Source of the DNA: Sordariomycetes sp. S80-01Y
Lineage: Eukaryota > Ascomycota > Sordariomycetes
Assembly: GCA_037042185.1 (NCBI GenBank)
Contig: JAXQJY010000032.1
Span: 2,418,001 to 2,482,000, forward strand
Direction: 5' to 3'
DNA: 64,000 nt
Part shown: positions 45,448-55,777 of the stretch, piece after piece
Position numbering within the stretch: position 1 is the stretch's first letter
How the letters are laid out: each line of letters begins with the position of its first letter
Position numbers and translations under genes: made by a program
The notes under the pieces: generated by a model
Told to the model about the DNA's origin: nothing
The model's database searches: none
The model's input: the letters and a program-made list of their open reading frames with translations, nothing else

Positions 45448-46173
45448 ATGGTATCTGTTCAGCCGAACATGCAGGCTCACGACGAGCTCGCTGCCCTCTT
45501 CGCCCAAAACCTAACATTCAACCCCGATGTCCGCCAACAAGCACAAGACGTCCCCCGTCATATGGATCCATCATCTACTGAAAAGATCGCCTACTCCATC
45601 TCACAACACTACAACCATTCAGCACACTATCCCCAAGCCGGCCCTTCTCACGAACGAAGAGTCTCAGAGCCCTCGCCTGGCGATAACCTCTCCTCGGAAA
45701 CGGTCCTCCGGATCCACGGCATCGACCCCAACACTCTCACCCCTTCGCAAGTTCAACTATTCCGTGTTGCGGAGAAACCACAGCAGAGGAGATTGCTAGA
45801 GCTTTGGAGTATCTGCCCGCCCAACAACGGAGGCGACATTCCCGCTTTGGCATGGAACAGCACCACCGTTGAGCAGGAGGAACAGCTCGCTCATCTAAGA
45901 TACGAGAGACAGCAACAGTCTCTTATGCAGTCACAGGGGGGCCAGTGGCAACAGCCTGAGCCAGAGCCCTACATGACTAGCGGATATGAGGAGCTCATGC
46001 GCAGGGAGCAGCAGGGGCAGTACACACCGGCTACGGATCCGGTGTATCTGGCAAGGGACTTTGCTAAGGAGCACCAAATGAGAGAGCAGCAGCAGCAAAT
46101 GAACATGGCGGAGGGTTATGGGGCCTTTGAGCAGATGAGAGACACGCAGATGGATGCAATGGATGTGATGTAA
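45448..46173 (+). CDS. Glutamine-rich protein of unknown function
   Basis: This 241-residue single-exon frame follows a long leader. I do not recognise a family. The N-terminal part has NMQAHDELAALFAQNLTFNPD. A central segment, about residues 80-130 (SSETVLRIHGIDPNTLTPSQ, VQLFRVAEKPQQRRLLELW), looks helical and ordered. It is followed by DIPALAWNSTTVEQEEQLAHLR and a Gln/Glu/Met-rich tail ending MRDTQMDAMDVM. There is no signal peptide and no membrane segment. Composition and acidic tail would suit a nuclear co-regulator or a stress-related disordered protein, but this is a guess. An in-frame start and consistent coding composition support a real gene. Confidence 0.65.
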   Translation: MVSVQPNMQAHDELAALFAQNLTFNPDVRQQAQDVPRHMDPSSTEKIAYSISQHYNHSAHYPQAGPSHERRVSEPSPGDNLSSETVLRIHGIDPNTLTPSQVQLFRVAEKPQQRRLLELWSICPPNNGGDIPALAWNSTTVEQEEQLAHLRYERQQQSLMQSQGGQWQQPEPEPYMTSGYEELMRREQQGQYTPATDPVYLARDFAKEHQMREQQQQMNMAEGYGAFEQMRDTQMDAMDVM

Positions 46174-46587
46174 GAGGGCAGATCCGAAACATCGTGTCCG
46201 AGCGAGAAGGGCGGAGAGATCCTGAGCATCGCGATCCAGGACGGTTATTCCTTTGTATTCTGGCAGAAGCTTGATCATAGCGGAGTCGACGCGGACCGGT
46301 TGATGTCCTGGTAACTGCATTAGTATTTGATTGAAAAAGCATGTCGGAGGCGTTGAAGATGGAAATATCATTGTTGATCCGAAACCAACATACTCTGTTT
46401 CTGAATCTAATGGAACCATAGTGCTACCCACAGATGTTGGGCGACGCAGTTGCTAGCTCTCAGACTAAACGGCGTGGGACTCAAGATTTCGTCCCGGCAC
46501 ATCCACTTGAGAAGGGGTATCGTGTGTTCATTTGCCGCTCGATTCTATGTCTTCATGTGTATCATCTATGCCAACATGCTCATGCAT
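46174..46587. other. Intergenic between convergent genes
   Basis: These 414 bases lie between the 3' ends of the Gln-rich gene and RanGAP. No gene or repeat is seen. Confidence 0.6.
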
Positions 46588-47910
46588 CTAAAGCGAAGTG
46601 TTCTCCAATTTCTTAGCCAAAGCATCCACACTTCCATCGGGAACTTGAACGGTAGGTTCCTCTTGGGCCTCCTCAGCCTCCTTGACGAGCTTGTCGGCAG
46701 CCTCCTTGGGTGTGGGCTCCTCCTCTTCCTCCTCCTCCTCTGACTCTTCCTCGTCGCTGTCAATCTCCTCAAGATCGCTGAGGCTGTCGACGCCCCAGTC
46801 ATCTTCAACAATAACATCACCGGCCAATTTCTCCTTCCGCTCGTCCAGAAGGTTTTGGAGAGTAAGGACGGATTCGTCGTCCTCCGTAAACTTGTTGCCG
46901 TTTAGCTCAATCCTCTTGAGGGCCGGGAGAGAGTCCTTCGCAGCCTCGGCGAGACCCTTGAGGCCCTCGGCGGTGATCTCGTTGTATTGAAGACGCAGAA
47001 TTTCGAGCTTCTGGTTCTTTCCATCCTTCAGGGCTTCAGCGAGCAAGATTCCACCTTTTGCTTTCAAAAGAGAGTCACCGACACCGAGCTCCTTGATAGT
47101 GATCCATCCAGGTAGAACCTTGGAAAGCGCCCTCGCACCCCGGACGGTGAAGGTGTTGTCCTGAAGATCTAGAACCTCGAGCGAAGTCGCGTTGTTGAGG
47201 CCCTCTCTCAGCAGATGGGAAATGCCCTCCGGGCGGATACCATTCTGAACCATCTTGATTGTTTTGATCTTGTTGTGCAGGCTGTAAGCCTTGGCCCACG
47301 CCGTCATGCTGCCATTCTCGAGGCGATTTCGGCCGCAGATGACTGTCTCGAGATCAGGCACTTCCTTTCCGTCTACTCTAGCGGCCTTCTTCTTGGCGTA
47401 GAGCTCCGACAACGCATCGGCGACCAGAATACCAGCGTGGGGACCCAGTCCATTGTTGTTCAAATAAAGATGCTGCAGAGGAACGTGTGCGGACAAGAAA
47501 GCGACGACAGGGGCCTGGGTGTTTAGACCAAAAGCGTTATCGTTGAGGTTGATTGTGGTGAGGTTCGGGAGGTTAAGGATGGATGTGAGGAGGTACGAGA
47601 GGGCCTCTGGGATTTCGTTCAGGAGGCGGCCGGTGAAGATGTCGGCAAAGTTAGCAATCTGGGAGTTTGTCAGTCCTCTTCCAGCTTGTATGATAGTTCG
47701 TTCTGCAATCTGTACCTTCAAAGTCTTTTTGGTAGCAAGCACCTCGCCCAGAAGTTTGCAAGCGCCGATGCCCAAAGTATTTCCCAGGATCTTAACCTCC
47801 TCCACGTCTTTAAGCTCACGGAGGGGAGCAATGTGCGGTTCGAGATCCGCCTCAGAGGTGAGCTTCAAGCCCTTACCCTCAAGAGAGAAGATTTTCGAAG
47901 GATCAGTCAT
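46588..47910 (-). CDS. rna1: Ran GTPase-activating protein RanGAP1 (Rna1)
   Basis: Exons 47716-47910 and 46588-47658 on the minus strand give 421 residues. RanGAP stimulates GTP hydrolysis by Ran in the cytoplasm and so sets the direction of nuclear transport. The N-terminus MTDPSKIFSLEGKGLKLTS leads into leucine-rich repeats of the RanGAP type (LTTINLNDNAFG, LQHLYLNNNGLG, LETVICGRNRLENGS, LEVLDLQDNTF, LEILRLQYNEI, LKRIELNGNKF). The conserved arginine sits in GRNRLENGS. An acidic tail (about residues 340-375, DLEEIDSDEEES) and a helical C-terminus follow. The 57-nt intron (47659-47715, GTACAG to CCCAG) is stop-free and 3n; removing it rebuilds TKKTLKIANFADIFTGR, matching the family. The ATG at 47910 begins the conserved start. 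Confidence 0.96.
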   Translation of the reverse strand: MTDPSKIFSLEGKGLKLTSEADLEPHIAPLRELKDVEEVKILGNTLGIGACKLLGEVLATKKTLKVQIAERTIIQAGRGLTNSQIANFADIFTGRLLNEIPEALSYLLTSILNLPNLTTINLNDNAFGLNTQAPVVAFLSAHVPLQHLYLNNNGLGPHAGILVADALSELYAKKKAARVDGKEVPDLETVICGRNRLENGSMTAWAKAYSLHNKIKTIKMVQNGIRPEGISHLLREGLNNATSLEVLDLQDNTFTVRGARALSKVLPGWITIKELGVGDSLLKAKGGILLAEALKDGKNQKLEILRLQYNEITAEGLKGLAEAAKDSLPALKRIELNGNKFTEDDESVLTLQNLLDERKEKLAGDVIVEDDWGVDSLSDLEEIDSDEEESEEEEEEEEPTPKEAADKLVKEAEEAQEEPTVQVPDGSVDALAKKLENTSL

Positions 47911-48367
47911 TATGGAAGCAAGTCTCGAAATCGACAAATGCGAAAAGGCTAGTCGTTGTTAGGGACGGGTAGTAGCAGGTCAATAAAGAGCTCGTGAGGA
48001 CTTTGGATTGTTTATGGTGGGGGGGCATGGAGGGGCAACGACACCCAGGGATCTCCACGTTAGGTCGTACGCAGTTAATCCAAGGGTGCGCGCGTCAGAG
48101 CAGGTGGATCCCATTACATGGGAAAAGTTAATCCCGGGAGCTCAAGCTTGGAGGCGGTTGACGCCTGAGGCCACACCTCGGAGCTCCATCATCTCACGTG
48201 ATGCGAGCCAATCATTGACGGCTGATTTCGGAAGGAACGAATTTCTCTGATGCTAACGAGTGCTGGCCTCGCTTTGAGCCTTTTGAACCTCCGACCCCGA
48301 CTCCAACCTCCATCGCCGTCCCATCCGATCGCGGCTTTCTATACGGATAGAAGCCATCTTGCCAGTC
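47911..48367. promoter_or_regulatory. Divergent promoter of rna1 and cyt1
   Basis: These 457 bases hold both promoters. On the cyt1 side are a CACGTG E-box (48195-48200) and a CCAATCA box (48208-48214). No gene is seen. Confidence 0.55.
48208..48227 (+). promoter_or_regulatory. CBC:HapX-like composite site upstream of cytochrome c1
   Basis: CCAATCA starts at 48208. The pentamer is followed by exactly 12 bases and then ATT at 48225-48227, which fits the CSAAT-N12-RWT pattern described for joint binding of the CCAAT complex and the iron regulator HapX. It lies about 155 bases before the cyt1 ATG. HapX represses heme and iron-using respiratory genes under iron shortage, so the target makes sense. 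Binding is inferred. Confidence 0.5.
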
Positions 48368-49642
48368 ATGTTGGCGAGGTCCTCCCTGCGCTCGGCGCGC
48401 ACCTTCAATGGGCTGCGAAATGGCGCGTCCGCCGTCACCAAGGTAGGCTACGCCGTCCCGTCCCTTTGCCGAGGGATACACACTCGAGCCCGAACACACG
48501 ACGACGACATCAATGGCATCGACGAATACAAGGATGAGACTGGGGAACAGTGCTGACTGTGTGTGTTTTTGCAGCGTGCGGTCTCGTCAAGCTCTGGTGC
48601 TGCGCACGAAGCTTCCCCTACCCGATTGAACATCGCTGCTATCGCCTCGACATCCCTCGCCGCCGGCTCCATCGCCTGGTACTACCACATGTACGGGCCC
48701 GAGGCTTTTGCCATGACGCCTGCTGAGGAGGGGTACGTTTTATCGATTATCTTCCGCATTAGGACGCAGCGCCGCCAGGAGGACCGGCTGCTGCGGCATA
48801 AATGCTGGCCATGGTCAATATCGATTTAAGAGGACATAAACTGATGATTGTCCTAGTCTTCACCCTACCAGCTACCCTTGGGAGCACGAGAAGTGGTTCA
48901 AGACCTACGACCACCAGGCGTAAGGAGCCCCATCATCCCCAATGCTTAGCACCCACTCACATGATATAGTCTTCGCCGGGGTTTCCAAGTCTATCGCGAG
49001 GTCTGCGCCTCCTGCCACTCCCTTAGCCGCATTCCTTACCGTTCCCTGGTCGGTTCGGTCTTGACTGTGGATGAGGCCAAGGAGATGGCTGAGGAGAACG
49101 AGTACGAGGGTGAACCCGACGAGCAGGGCGAGATTCAGATGCGCCCTGGAAAGCTTGCCGACTACATTCCCGCCCCCTACAAGAACGACGAGGCTGCCCG
49201 CTTCGCCAACAACGGTGCTCTGCCCCCCGACCTGTCGCTGATTGTCAAGGCTCGTCACGGTGGCTGCAACTACATCTTCAGCTTGCTGACCGGCTACCCT
49301 GAGGAGGCCCCTGCTGGCGCTCAGGTCGCCCCTGGCATGAACTTCAACCCCTACTTCCCTGGCACTGGTATTGGTATGGCCCGTGTCCTTTACGACGGCC
49401 TTGTCGAGTACGAAGACGAGACTCCCGCCTCGACTTCGCAGATGGCCAAGGATGTTGTCGAGTTCCTGAACTGGGCCGCAGAGCCTGAAATGGACGACCG
49501 CAAGAAGATGGGTATGAAGGTTCTGGTTGTTACCTCTGTGCTATGGGCCATGAGCGTGTGGGTCAAGCGGTACAAGTGGGCTTGGCTCAAGTCGAGGAAG
49601 CTCGCCTACGATCCTCCTAAGGACACCAAGGTCCGCCGTTAA
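48368..49642 (+). CDS. cyt1: Cytochrome c1, heme protein of complex III
   Basis: Exons 48368-48442, 48575-48732, 48857-48919 and 48970-49642 give 322 residues. Cytochrome c1 passes electrons from the Rieske protein to cytochrome c on the intermembrane-space side of the inner membrane. The first exon encodes a basic presequence, [20 protein letters not shown] hydrophobic sorting segment follows ([18 protein letters not shown]). Spliced [14 protein letters not shown] and [20 protein letters not shown] carry the heme c attachment CASCH at about residues 111-115. The axial methionine is expected in [11 protein letters not shown] (about Met235). The C-terminal anchor is near 283-300 ([20 protein letters not shown]). 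All three internal junctions reproduce the family sequence. A CCAAT/HapX-like site lies upstream. Confidence 0.97.
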
Positions 49643-50492
49643 TCTTTCCACGCCATCGGGCTTGGATGTGTACACTAGTCGCCACCTAGAGAAGCTCATT
49701 TGTTAGGTGAGGCGGGTAGGATCTGGGAGAGCGAGGAGAGCGAAACCGATTAGGGAGACTCTTGGACAGAAGGTGGAAGCTAGAGTGTAAATCAGATCAA
49801 ACCTTTCAATATTCACTTTGTCCCGACTTCAAATCATCTCCTGCCCTGTAAATTCGACAATCGTTGCGTAGTTTTAATCTCAGAACCGTTTAATTAAACA
49901 CAGGTACTGTAGATAGACGGATTCGCATGGTGAGTCTCGGCAAGAATCATGAAGTCATGAGCATGGCCAACAGACTTTGAACTAAGCGATCGTTCAGTCG
50001 CAAGATACCCTCCGATGTACGACACAGGCTTCCAAGAGTACCATATTAAGGACAGTTTAAGTACAGTACTCTGATATTATTCTATAGCGTTGCAGTGAAC
50101 GTCCAGATTCGCCTGGTTGCCTGGTCATGACTGCAGCTAGTTTCGGGGTGCTCCACTGCGCCGTCAACTTATGCATCAGCCCAGCCAAGGAAATGCCATC
50201 CTACGAGTCTCGCTTCGACATTCATCCGAAGCACATCCAACGACCACTCCCACCGTCGATCACCACCTCACACTCATCCTCCCAAAGCAACCATCGCTGT
50301 TTCGATTGACCACGCCGTTCCTTTGACACGGGCCTTCCTTCTGACTTGCGAGACTTCCTGCTTCACAGCCTTTATCGCTGGTACGACTAAGCCGATCAAC
50401 ATCGAGCTTTGCCTCGATCCTTCTGGAGCGTTTGCACGCTGCAACGTACTCTGCGGTCATCACGCTGCTCGCAACGGGCCCGAACAACCATA
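49643..50492. other. Intergenic: cyt1 3' region and promoter of the next gene
   Basis: This 850-base region includes the cyt1 3' untranslated part and the promoter of the downstream orphan. It is AT-richer around 49800-50080. No domain-bearing frame is present. Confidence 0.55.
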
Positions 50493-51131
50493 ATGCCACA
50501 TTTCGAATCCACTCGTAAGCGACGGCGGCAAGACGAAGACGACAACCAACTCCTCTACGGCTACTATGCCTCCAAACCAACACATCAGTCCGACACACTC
50601 GCAGCCCAACACCGCGACGCATGGCCACGCAAGGTCCTCCCCCTTCCTGCGAAACGCGCCAAGATAGACACACCCTGTCTCCTCGAAGAAGATGCCTACA
50701 GGTACCGGCTCCAGAGCTACAAAGACGAAAGCAATACAACAGCCAGTGGTCGCACCCGAAGAGAAATGCTCCTCACACCGTGCCACGTCTGCGGGGACCA
50801 CCCTACAAAAGCCTCGCAGCTTGACGCATTCGCCCACTGCCTGGGCTGTGGCGAATGGACTTGCTATATCTGTATCAGGCAATGTCAGGGATGGAATGGA
50901 GAAGAGGGTTCCGTGCTTCTGGAGCAGGAGGCCCTGTCGAGATCGTTCCAGATGGACGATGACGGCGAGGTCAGTCCGAAGAGTCAGCCAAAGGGGGGAG
51001 GGCGAGGGACTTGGAGGGCGCTTGGGCATCGGAGCATAATATGCAGACGGTGTTGCGTTGAGCCGCAAGAGACGGATGGAGAGGTTGCATGCTTTGGCTG
51101 CTATCAGCGCTTCCCAGCCCATGGTCGCTGA
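50493..51131 (+). CDS. Cysteine-rich putative zinc-binding protein
   Basis: This 212-residue single-exon frame starts at ATG 50493. I do not recognise a named family. The N-terminal third is basic and polar (STRKRRRQDEDDNQLLYGYY, RKVLPLPAKRAK), compatible with nuclear location. A zinc-binding module occupies about residues 95-210: CHVCGDH, then CLGCGEWTCYICIRQCQGW, then GHRSIICRRCCVE and CFGCYQRF. Six or more C-x2-C pairs with His resemble cross-brace RING/PHD-like fingers, but the spacing is not a standard one. The protein ends soon after the last pair. Function is unknown; chromatin or nuclear protein interaction would fit. Confidence 0.72.
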   Translation: MPHFESTRKRRRQDEDDNQLLYGYYASKPTHQSDTLAAQHRDAWPRKVLPLPAKRAKIDTPCLLEEDAYRYRLQSYKDESNTTASGRTRREMLLTPCHVCGDHPTKASQLDAFAHCLGCGEWTCYICIRQCQGWNGEEGSVLLEQEALSRSFQMDDDGEVSPKSQPKGGGRGTWRALGHRSIICRRCCVEPQETDGEVACFGCYQRFPAHGR

Positions 51132-51628
51132 GCCTTTGGATGATTCTGGCGCTGAGACGACGAGGGAAGGACTGCAGCACATGACGATATGCACAAAGGA
51201 AACAGGCTTTTGTTTGACGGCACCTTTTGCGGCCAGCGTTTTTCAGAGAAATACCCTTACATTTACTTGTTTCAACTACATCTGGGGCATTAGGTTTCCT
51301 GGGGGGACGGCGTTATGTAATCTTTGGTTTCGGGGGCCATCACGCTCACTTCTCTCAGAAGTTTGTCACTGGCCTTGCATTTCTCAGACCGCCATAGGCG
51401 GCCGCTGCTAGATAGCTCTTGATCTTCCGTCTTCGTTGCTTGGGCAAAGAGAGAGGGAATGTCATATCTCGAATGAAACTGCAAACATCACCCAGTATCG
51501 CTCGATATCACTAAAATCATACTCGTGGAACGTCTTGGTTCAACGCCTTCTATTCATCCCTGATGGCTCTAAAACCCGAAACCAAGGCCTGATTAGTCGT
51601 ACACCATTGAAAACATATGTCCCCTACG
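51132..51628. other. Intergenic between convergent genes
   Basis: This 497-base stretch lies between the 3' ends of the zinc-protein gene and rpt1. No gene is seen. Confidence 0.6.
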
Positions 51629-53109
51629 CTAGTTGTACTGCATGTATGTTGCCGTCGAGTTGAACTTGAGATTGCCCTTGATAACCTTGTCCACGGCACT
51701 CAAGAAGTCCTTCTCTGAAGCCAGCTTTCTCCGCGCGCGGATGGCGTACATGCCGGCCTCAGTACACACACTTCGCAGTTCGGCACCCGTGCTGTTGGGG
51801 CACAGCCGCGAGATGAGCTCCCAACGGATGTCACGCTCCACGGACATACTCTTGGCGTGAATTCGGAGGATGTTTGCGCGACCCTCTAGGTCGGGAAGGG
51901 AGAACTCGATCTTTCGGTCGATACGGCCGGGACGCATCAGGGCAGGATCCAATGTTGACGGTCTGTTGGTGGCGAACATTACTTTGATGTTGCCACGGGC
52001 ATCGAAACCATCGAGCTGGGTGATCAGTTCCAGCATAGTGCGCTGGACTTCGTTGTCTCCACCAGCACCGTCGTCAAATCGAGCACCACCCACGGCGTCA
52101 ATCTCATCAAAGAAGATGATGCATGCCTTCTTGGTACGAGCCATCTCGAAAAGTTCTCGCACCATCCTAGCACCTTCACCGACATACTTCTGGACAAGTT
52201 CGCTGCCAATGACTCGAATGAAAGTGGCATCTGTACGATTTGCCACAGCTCGCGCACAAAGCGTCTTTCCAGTACCTGGAGGCCCGTATAGAAGTGCTCC
52301 CTTCGGAGGATCGATGCCCAAGTTGACGAATCGTTCCGGTGATAGGAGAGGCATCTCGACGACCTCTCTCAGCTTTTCCACCTGCTCCTTGCAACCACCA
52401 ACGTCACCGTATGTAACATCGGGCTTCTCCTCGACCGTCATCATTGTAACACTCGCATCGATCTTGGGCGGTAACGGCAGCATGATTTGGTACTTGTTGC
52501 GGTCGACACCAACTCGCATGCCCTCCTCGATATCCGTAGGACTGACGCGCTCTCCGAGCTGTACTACGAACTTGGCGATTTGCTTGACGTTGATAACGTA
52601 CTTGCTCTTGGACTCGTCGCCCTTCTCATCGGCAATGATTTTGGTGCATCGTGCTACTTGGAAAGGCTGCTCTTCGGACATGCGCTGTCGGTCGGCGGCG
52701 ACATCCCACAGATGTGGTGGAGCGAGACCAGTATCTGATTCCTGCAAGAGGGTCAGCACCTTTCCTGCCCAAGCCCATGAACTAGTGAGTTACCTTCACT
52801 CCGATCTTCTCATCGACGCTTTGTTGCTTCTCCTTGATCTGTTTCTCTAGCTTCTTGAGCGAAGCGCCGTATGGGGCGGCACCATAGGTCTTCAGGACTT
52901 GGATATCCCTATTCGCATGTGAGCTCCTGCCATCGGCCTTTGGAATATTTGACATACTCGTCAGTGAGAGGTGTGATTTTCTTCTCCTCTGGCTCATCGT
53001 CGGCATAATTCTTCTGGTACTTCTCCCAGTTCTGGCCGGTCGCGGAAGGCTAAGGGAAGGATTAGCGACGAGTCTCGCGCAAGCCAGGAGCATAAAGCCG
53101 GCTCACCAT
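51629..53109 (-). CDS. rpt1: 26S proteasome regulatory ATPase Rpt1 (PSMC2)
   Basis: Minus-strand exons 53107-53109, 52958-53049, 52794-52908 and 51629-52741 give 440 residues. Rpt1 is one of six AAA+ ATPases that unfold substrates and feed them into the 20S core. The spliced N-terminus [20 protein letters not shown] precedes the coiled coil ([19 protein letters not shown]). Walker A GPPGTGKT lies at residues 223-230 and Walker B IIFFDEID at 278-285. The arginine-finger region [12 protein letters not shown] and the C-terminal STATYMQYN are also typical of Rpt1. The first coding exon is only the ATG, followed at once by donor GTGAGC. The other introns are 49 and 52 nt and keep the family sequence ([29 protein letters not shown]). 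It is head-to-head with cct4. Confidence 0.97.
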
Positions 53110-53572
53110 GATGAAATCCGCCGGCTAAAGTCGGTCTTCGGTCTTCGAGACGATTATGTCGGGTCGTGAAGCGTTCGGGGTATAGAGGGTTTGTCGCGCG
53201 GTCGTGTGGGGGTAGTGTAGTCGGCTTGTTTGGGTGGTGATGATGAAGGTCATGGAAGCATGCCGTAATCTGCGTTGCCTTGAGCCTTGAGCTGCAGCGC
53301 ACGGACCCATCAAGCTGGGCTCGAGGGCGGAACCGCACTAGACCGTTTTTGGCCCCTTGGTGGTCGCACCTAAGACAAGGCAGCATCGGAGTTGGATCAT
53401 CCTGTGTCCCGCCGCCAAAAATTCTGGGAGCAATAGCGGAGAGCAGGCACACCTCCTAGGGCAGAAAGTGGGATATCTCGAGGCTTCCAGCGACCGCATT
53501 TTCGTGCCTTCCAGTATATCTTCGCCAACACCACATTACTGAGCTTAAGGTGCAGTCAAAAAGCTCTACAAG
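53110..53572. promoter_or_regulatory. Bidirectional promoter of rpt1 and cct4
   Basis: Only 463 bases separate the start codons of these two proteostasis genes, so both promoters are here. I looked for a yeast-type Rpn4 box (GGTGGCAAA) and did not find an exact one. Confidence 0.6.
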
Positions 53573-55276
53573 ATGGCCGCTACACAATCTTCGGGCGGGA
53601 ATGGCTCAAATGCCACATTCAGAGTTCGTAGAGCTCCGTCGAAGCTCGAAAAGTGCCCCGCTAACGGTTCGGCAGGATAAGGAGAAGCCCATGGCGGTGC
53701 GCTCAAGCAACATTGTTGCCGCTCGCGGTACGATGCTCGATACTTTCGATGAAATGCGATATACTGACCTTTTTCAGCCGTCGCTGATGCTATCCGAACC
53801 TCGCTCGGCCCTCGTGGCATGGACAAGATGATCAAGAGCGGCAAGGGGGAGACCATCATCACCAACGATGGCCACACCATGCTCAAAAGCATGTCAGTGA
53901 TGCACCCGACAGCCAAGATGTTGGTCAACCTGGCAGGAGCTCAGGACGTAGAGGCAGGTGACGGTACGACTTCAGTCGTTGTTGTCTGTGGCAGTCTGCT
54001 GGGCGCTGCCGAGAGGCTGCTATCCAAGGGTATTCACCCCTCCGTCATCTCCGACTCCTTCCAGAGGGCAGCCGCCGCTGCTGTCGACGTCTTGCACGAC
54101 ATGTCGCTGCCGATTCAGCTTACCGACACCTCCTCCCTTCTACAAGCGGCCAACACCTCGCTATCGTCCAAGATCGTTTCGCAGTACTCGAACCTCCTCG
54201 GCCCCATGGCCGTGAACTCTGTCACCAAGACCATCGACCTCAAGACCGCCGATAACGTTGACTTGAGGAACATCCGTATCATCAAGAAGGTTGGAGGTAC
54301 CATCGAGGACAGTGAGCTTGTGGACGGCCTAGTCTTGACCCAGCCCGTGTTGAAGAACGCCAGCGGACCCATGCGGATGGAGAAGGCAAAGATTGGTCTG
54401 ATCCAATTCCAGCTCAGCCCTCCTAAGCCCGACATGGAGAACACCGTTCAGGTCAACGACTACCGACAGATGGACAAGATCGTCAAGGAGGAGCGCTTGT
54501 ACCTTCTCAACATGGCCAAGAAGATCAAGAAGGCTGGCTGCAATGTTCTGTTGATCCAGAAGTCCATTCTGCGCGATGCCGTCAACGACCTTTCGCTACA
54601 CTTCCTCGCCAAGCTCGGCATTATGGCCATCAAGGACATCGAGCGTGATGAAGTTGAGTTCGTCTGCAAGTCGACGGGCTGCAAGCCTATCGCAGATGTC
54701 GACTCTTTCACAGCGGATAAGCTTGGATCGGCCGATTTGGTGGAAGAGGTGCAATCGAATGGTAGCCGGATGGTCAAGGTCATGGGCGCTAAGGCAACTG
54801 GCAAGACAGTCTCCGTTGTGGTTCGTGGCGCCAACAGCCTGATCCTGGAAGAGGCCGAGCGCAGTCTGCACGATGCCCTGTGTGTTGTTCGTTGTTTGGT
54901 AAAGAAGAAGGCGCTCATTGCCGGTGGTGGTGCCCCTGAGATCGAGATCGCTGCACAGCTATCCAAGCAGGCCCGCTCGTTGACCGGCACGGAGGCTATC
55001 TGCTGGAAGGCTTTTGCGGATGCCATGGAGGTTATCCCCACAACTTTGGCAGAGAACGCTGGCCTGAACAGCATCAAGGTCGTAACAGACCTGAGGCATC
55101 GTCACGAAATGGGAGAGAAGAACGCGGGTGTCAGTATCAAGTCAGGAGGCGTCAACACCAACATCTCAAAGGAGAATGTTCTGCAGCCACTGCTGGTCAG
55201 CACAAGCTCCATCGAGCTGGCGGCGGAGACGGTGAAGATGATTCTGAGGATAGACGACATTGCTTTGACGAGATAG
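53573..55276 (+). CDS. cct4: Chaperonin TRiC/CCT subunit delta
   Basis: Exons 53573-53623, 53676-53727 and 53778-55276 give 533 residues. CCT4 is one of eight subunits of the cytosolic chaperonin that folds actin and tubulin. The spliced start contains [36 protein letters not shown], built from three exons. The nucleotide pocket [15 protein letters not shown] is intact, and [12 protein letters not shown], the [19 protein letters not shown] segment and the C-terminal [11 protein letters not shown] are as in CCT-delta. Introns are 52 and 50 nt, with donors GTTCGT and GTACGA; a GCTAAC branch is seen in the first. It shares its promoter with rpt1. Length and motif order are standard. Confidence 0.97.
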
Positions 55277-55777
55277 ACCATGACCTCCGGTAGGAAGTTG
55301 TATGATAATACCAAAAGGGGCAATTGCAGAATGAGATCATGAACGAGGGGCCTTCAAGAGCGCTCAACTTAATACTGGTGAAGCGATCAGACCCTCTAAC
55401 TACTTAGTAGTAGTAGTAAGAGCATGCGATGGCCGCAGAATAAGAAGAGCATGAGGCGAGGCAACTTGAAGGCGGCCGCCTGGTCGAGAGCGCGTTGGGA
55501 CCTGAACGGAAGCAGCGACGTGGGCTACCTTCCGCATGGATGATGCTGAGGCAACTTGAAGTATGTTGCTGGCAGGCAGCACCCACTCAAAAGCTCTATG
55601 AGATCCATAACCCCTCGGTATCAAGTTTATCTTCACACGTCACCGTGCCTCGTCTCCATGTTCGTACTTCCGTGTGGCTACTGTGCAGTAACCACCATCA
55701 CTTACCGTTGTATTACAACCCACCATCGTAGCACTACCGAGTGCGTTGGTGCTTTACACTTCTGAGCGTCCGCGAAT
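55277..55777. other. Intergenic: cct4 3' region and next promoter
   Basis: This 501-base stretch lies between tandem plus-strand genes. The short TAGTAG repeat near 55405 is the only oddity. No gene is seen. Confidence 0.55.

Noticed and set aside
53110-53572. Search for an Rpn4/PACE box in the rpt1 promoter
   Set aside because: Only loose GGTGG and CGCCAAAA fragments were found, not the full element.
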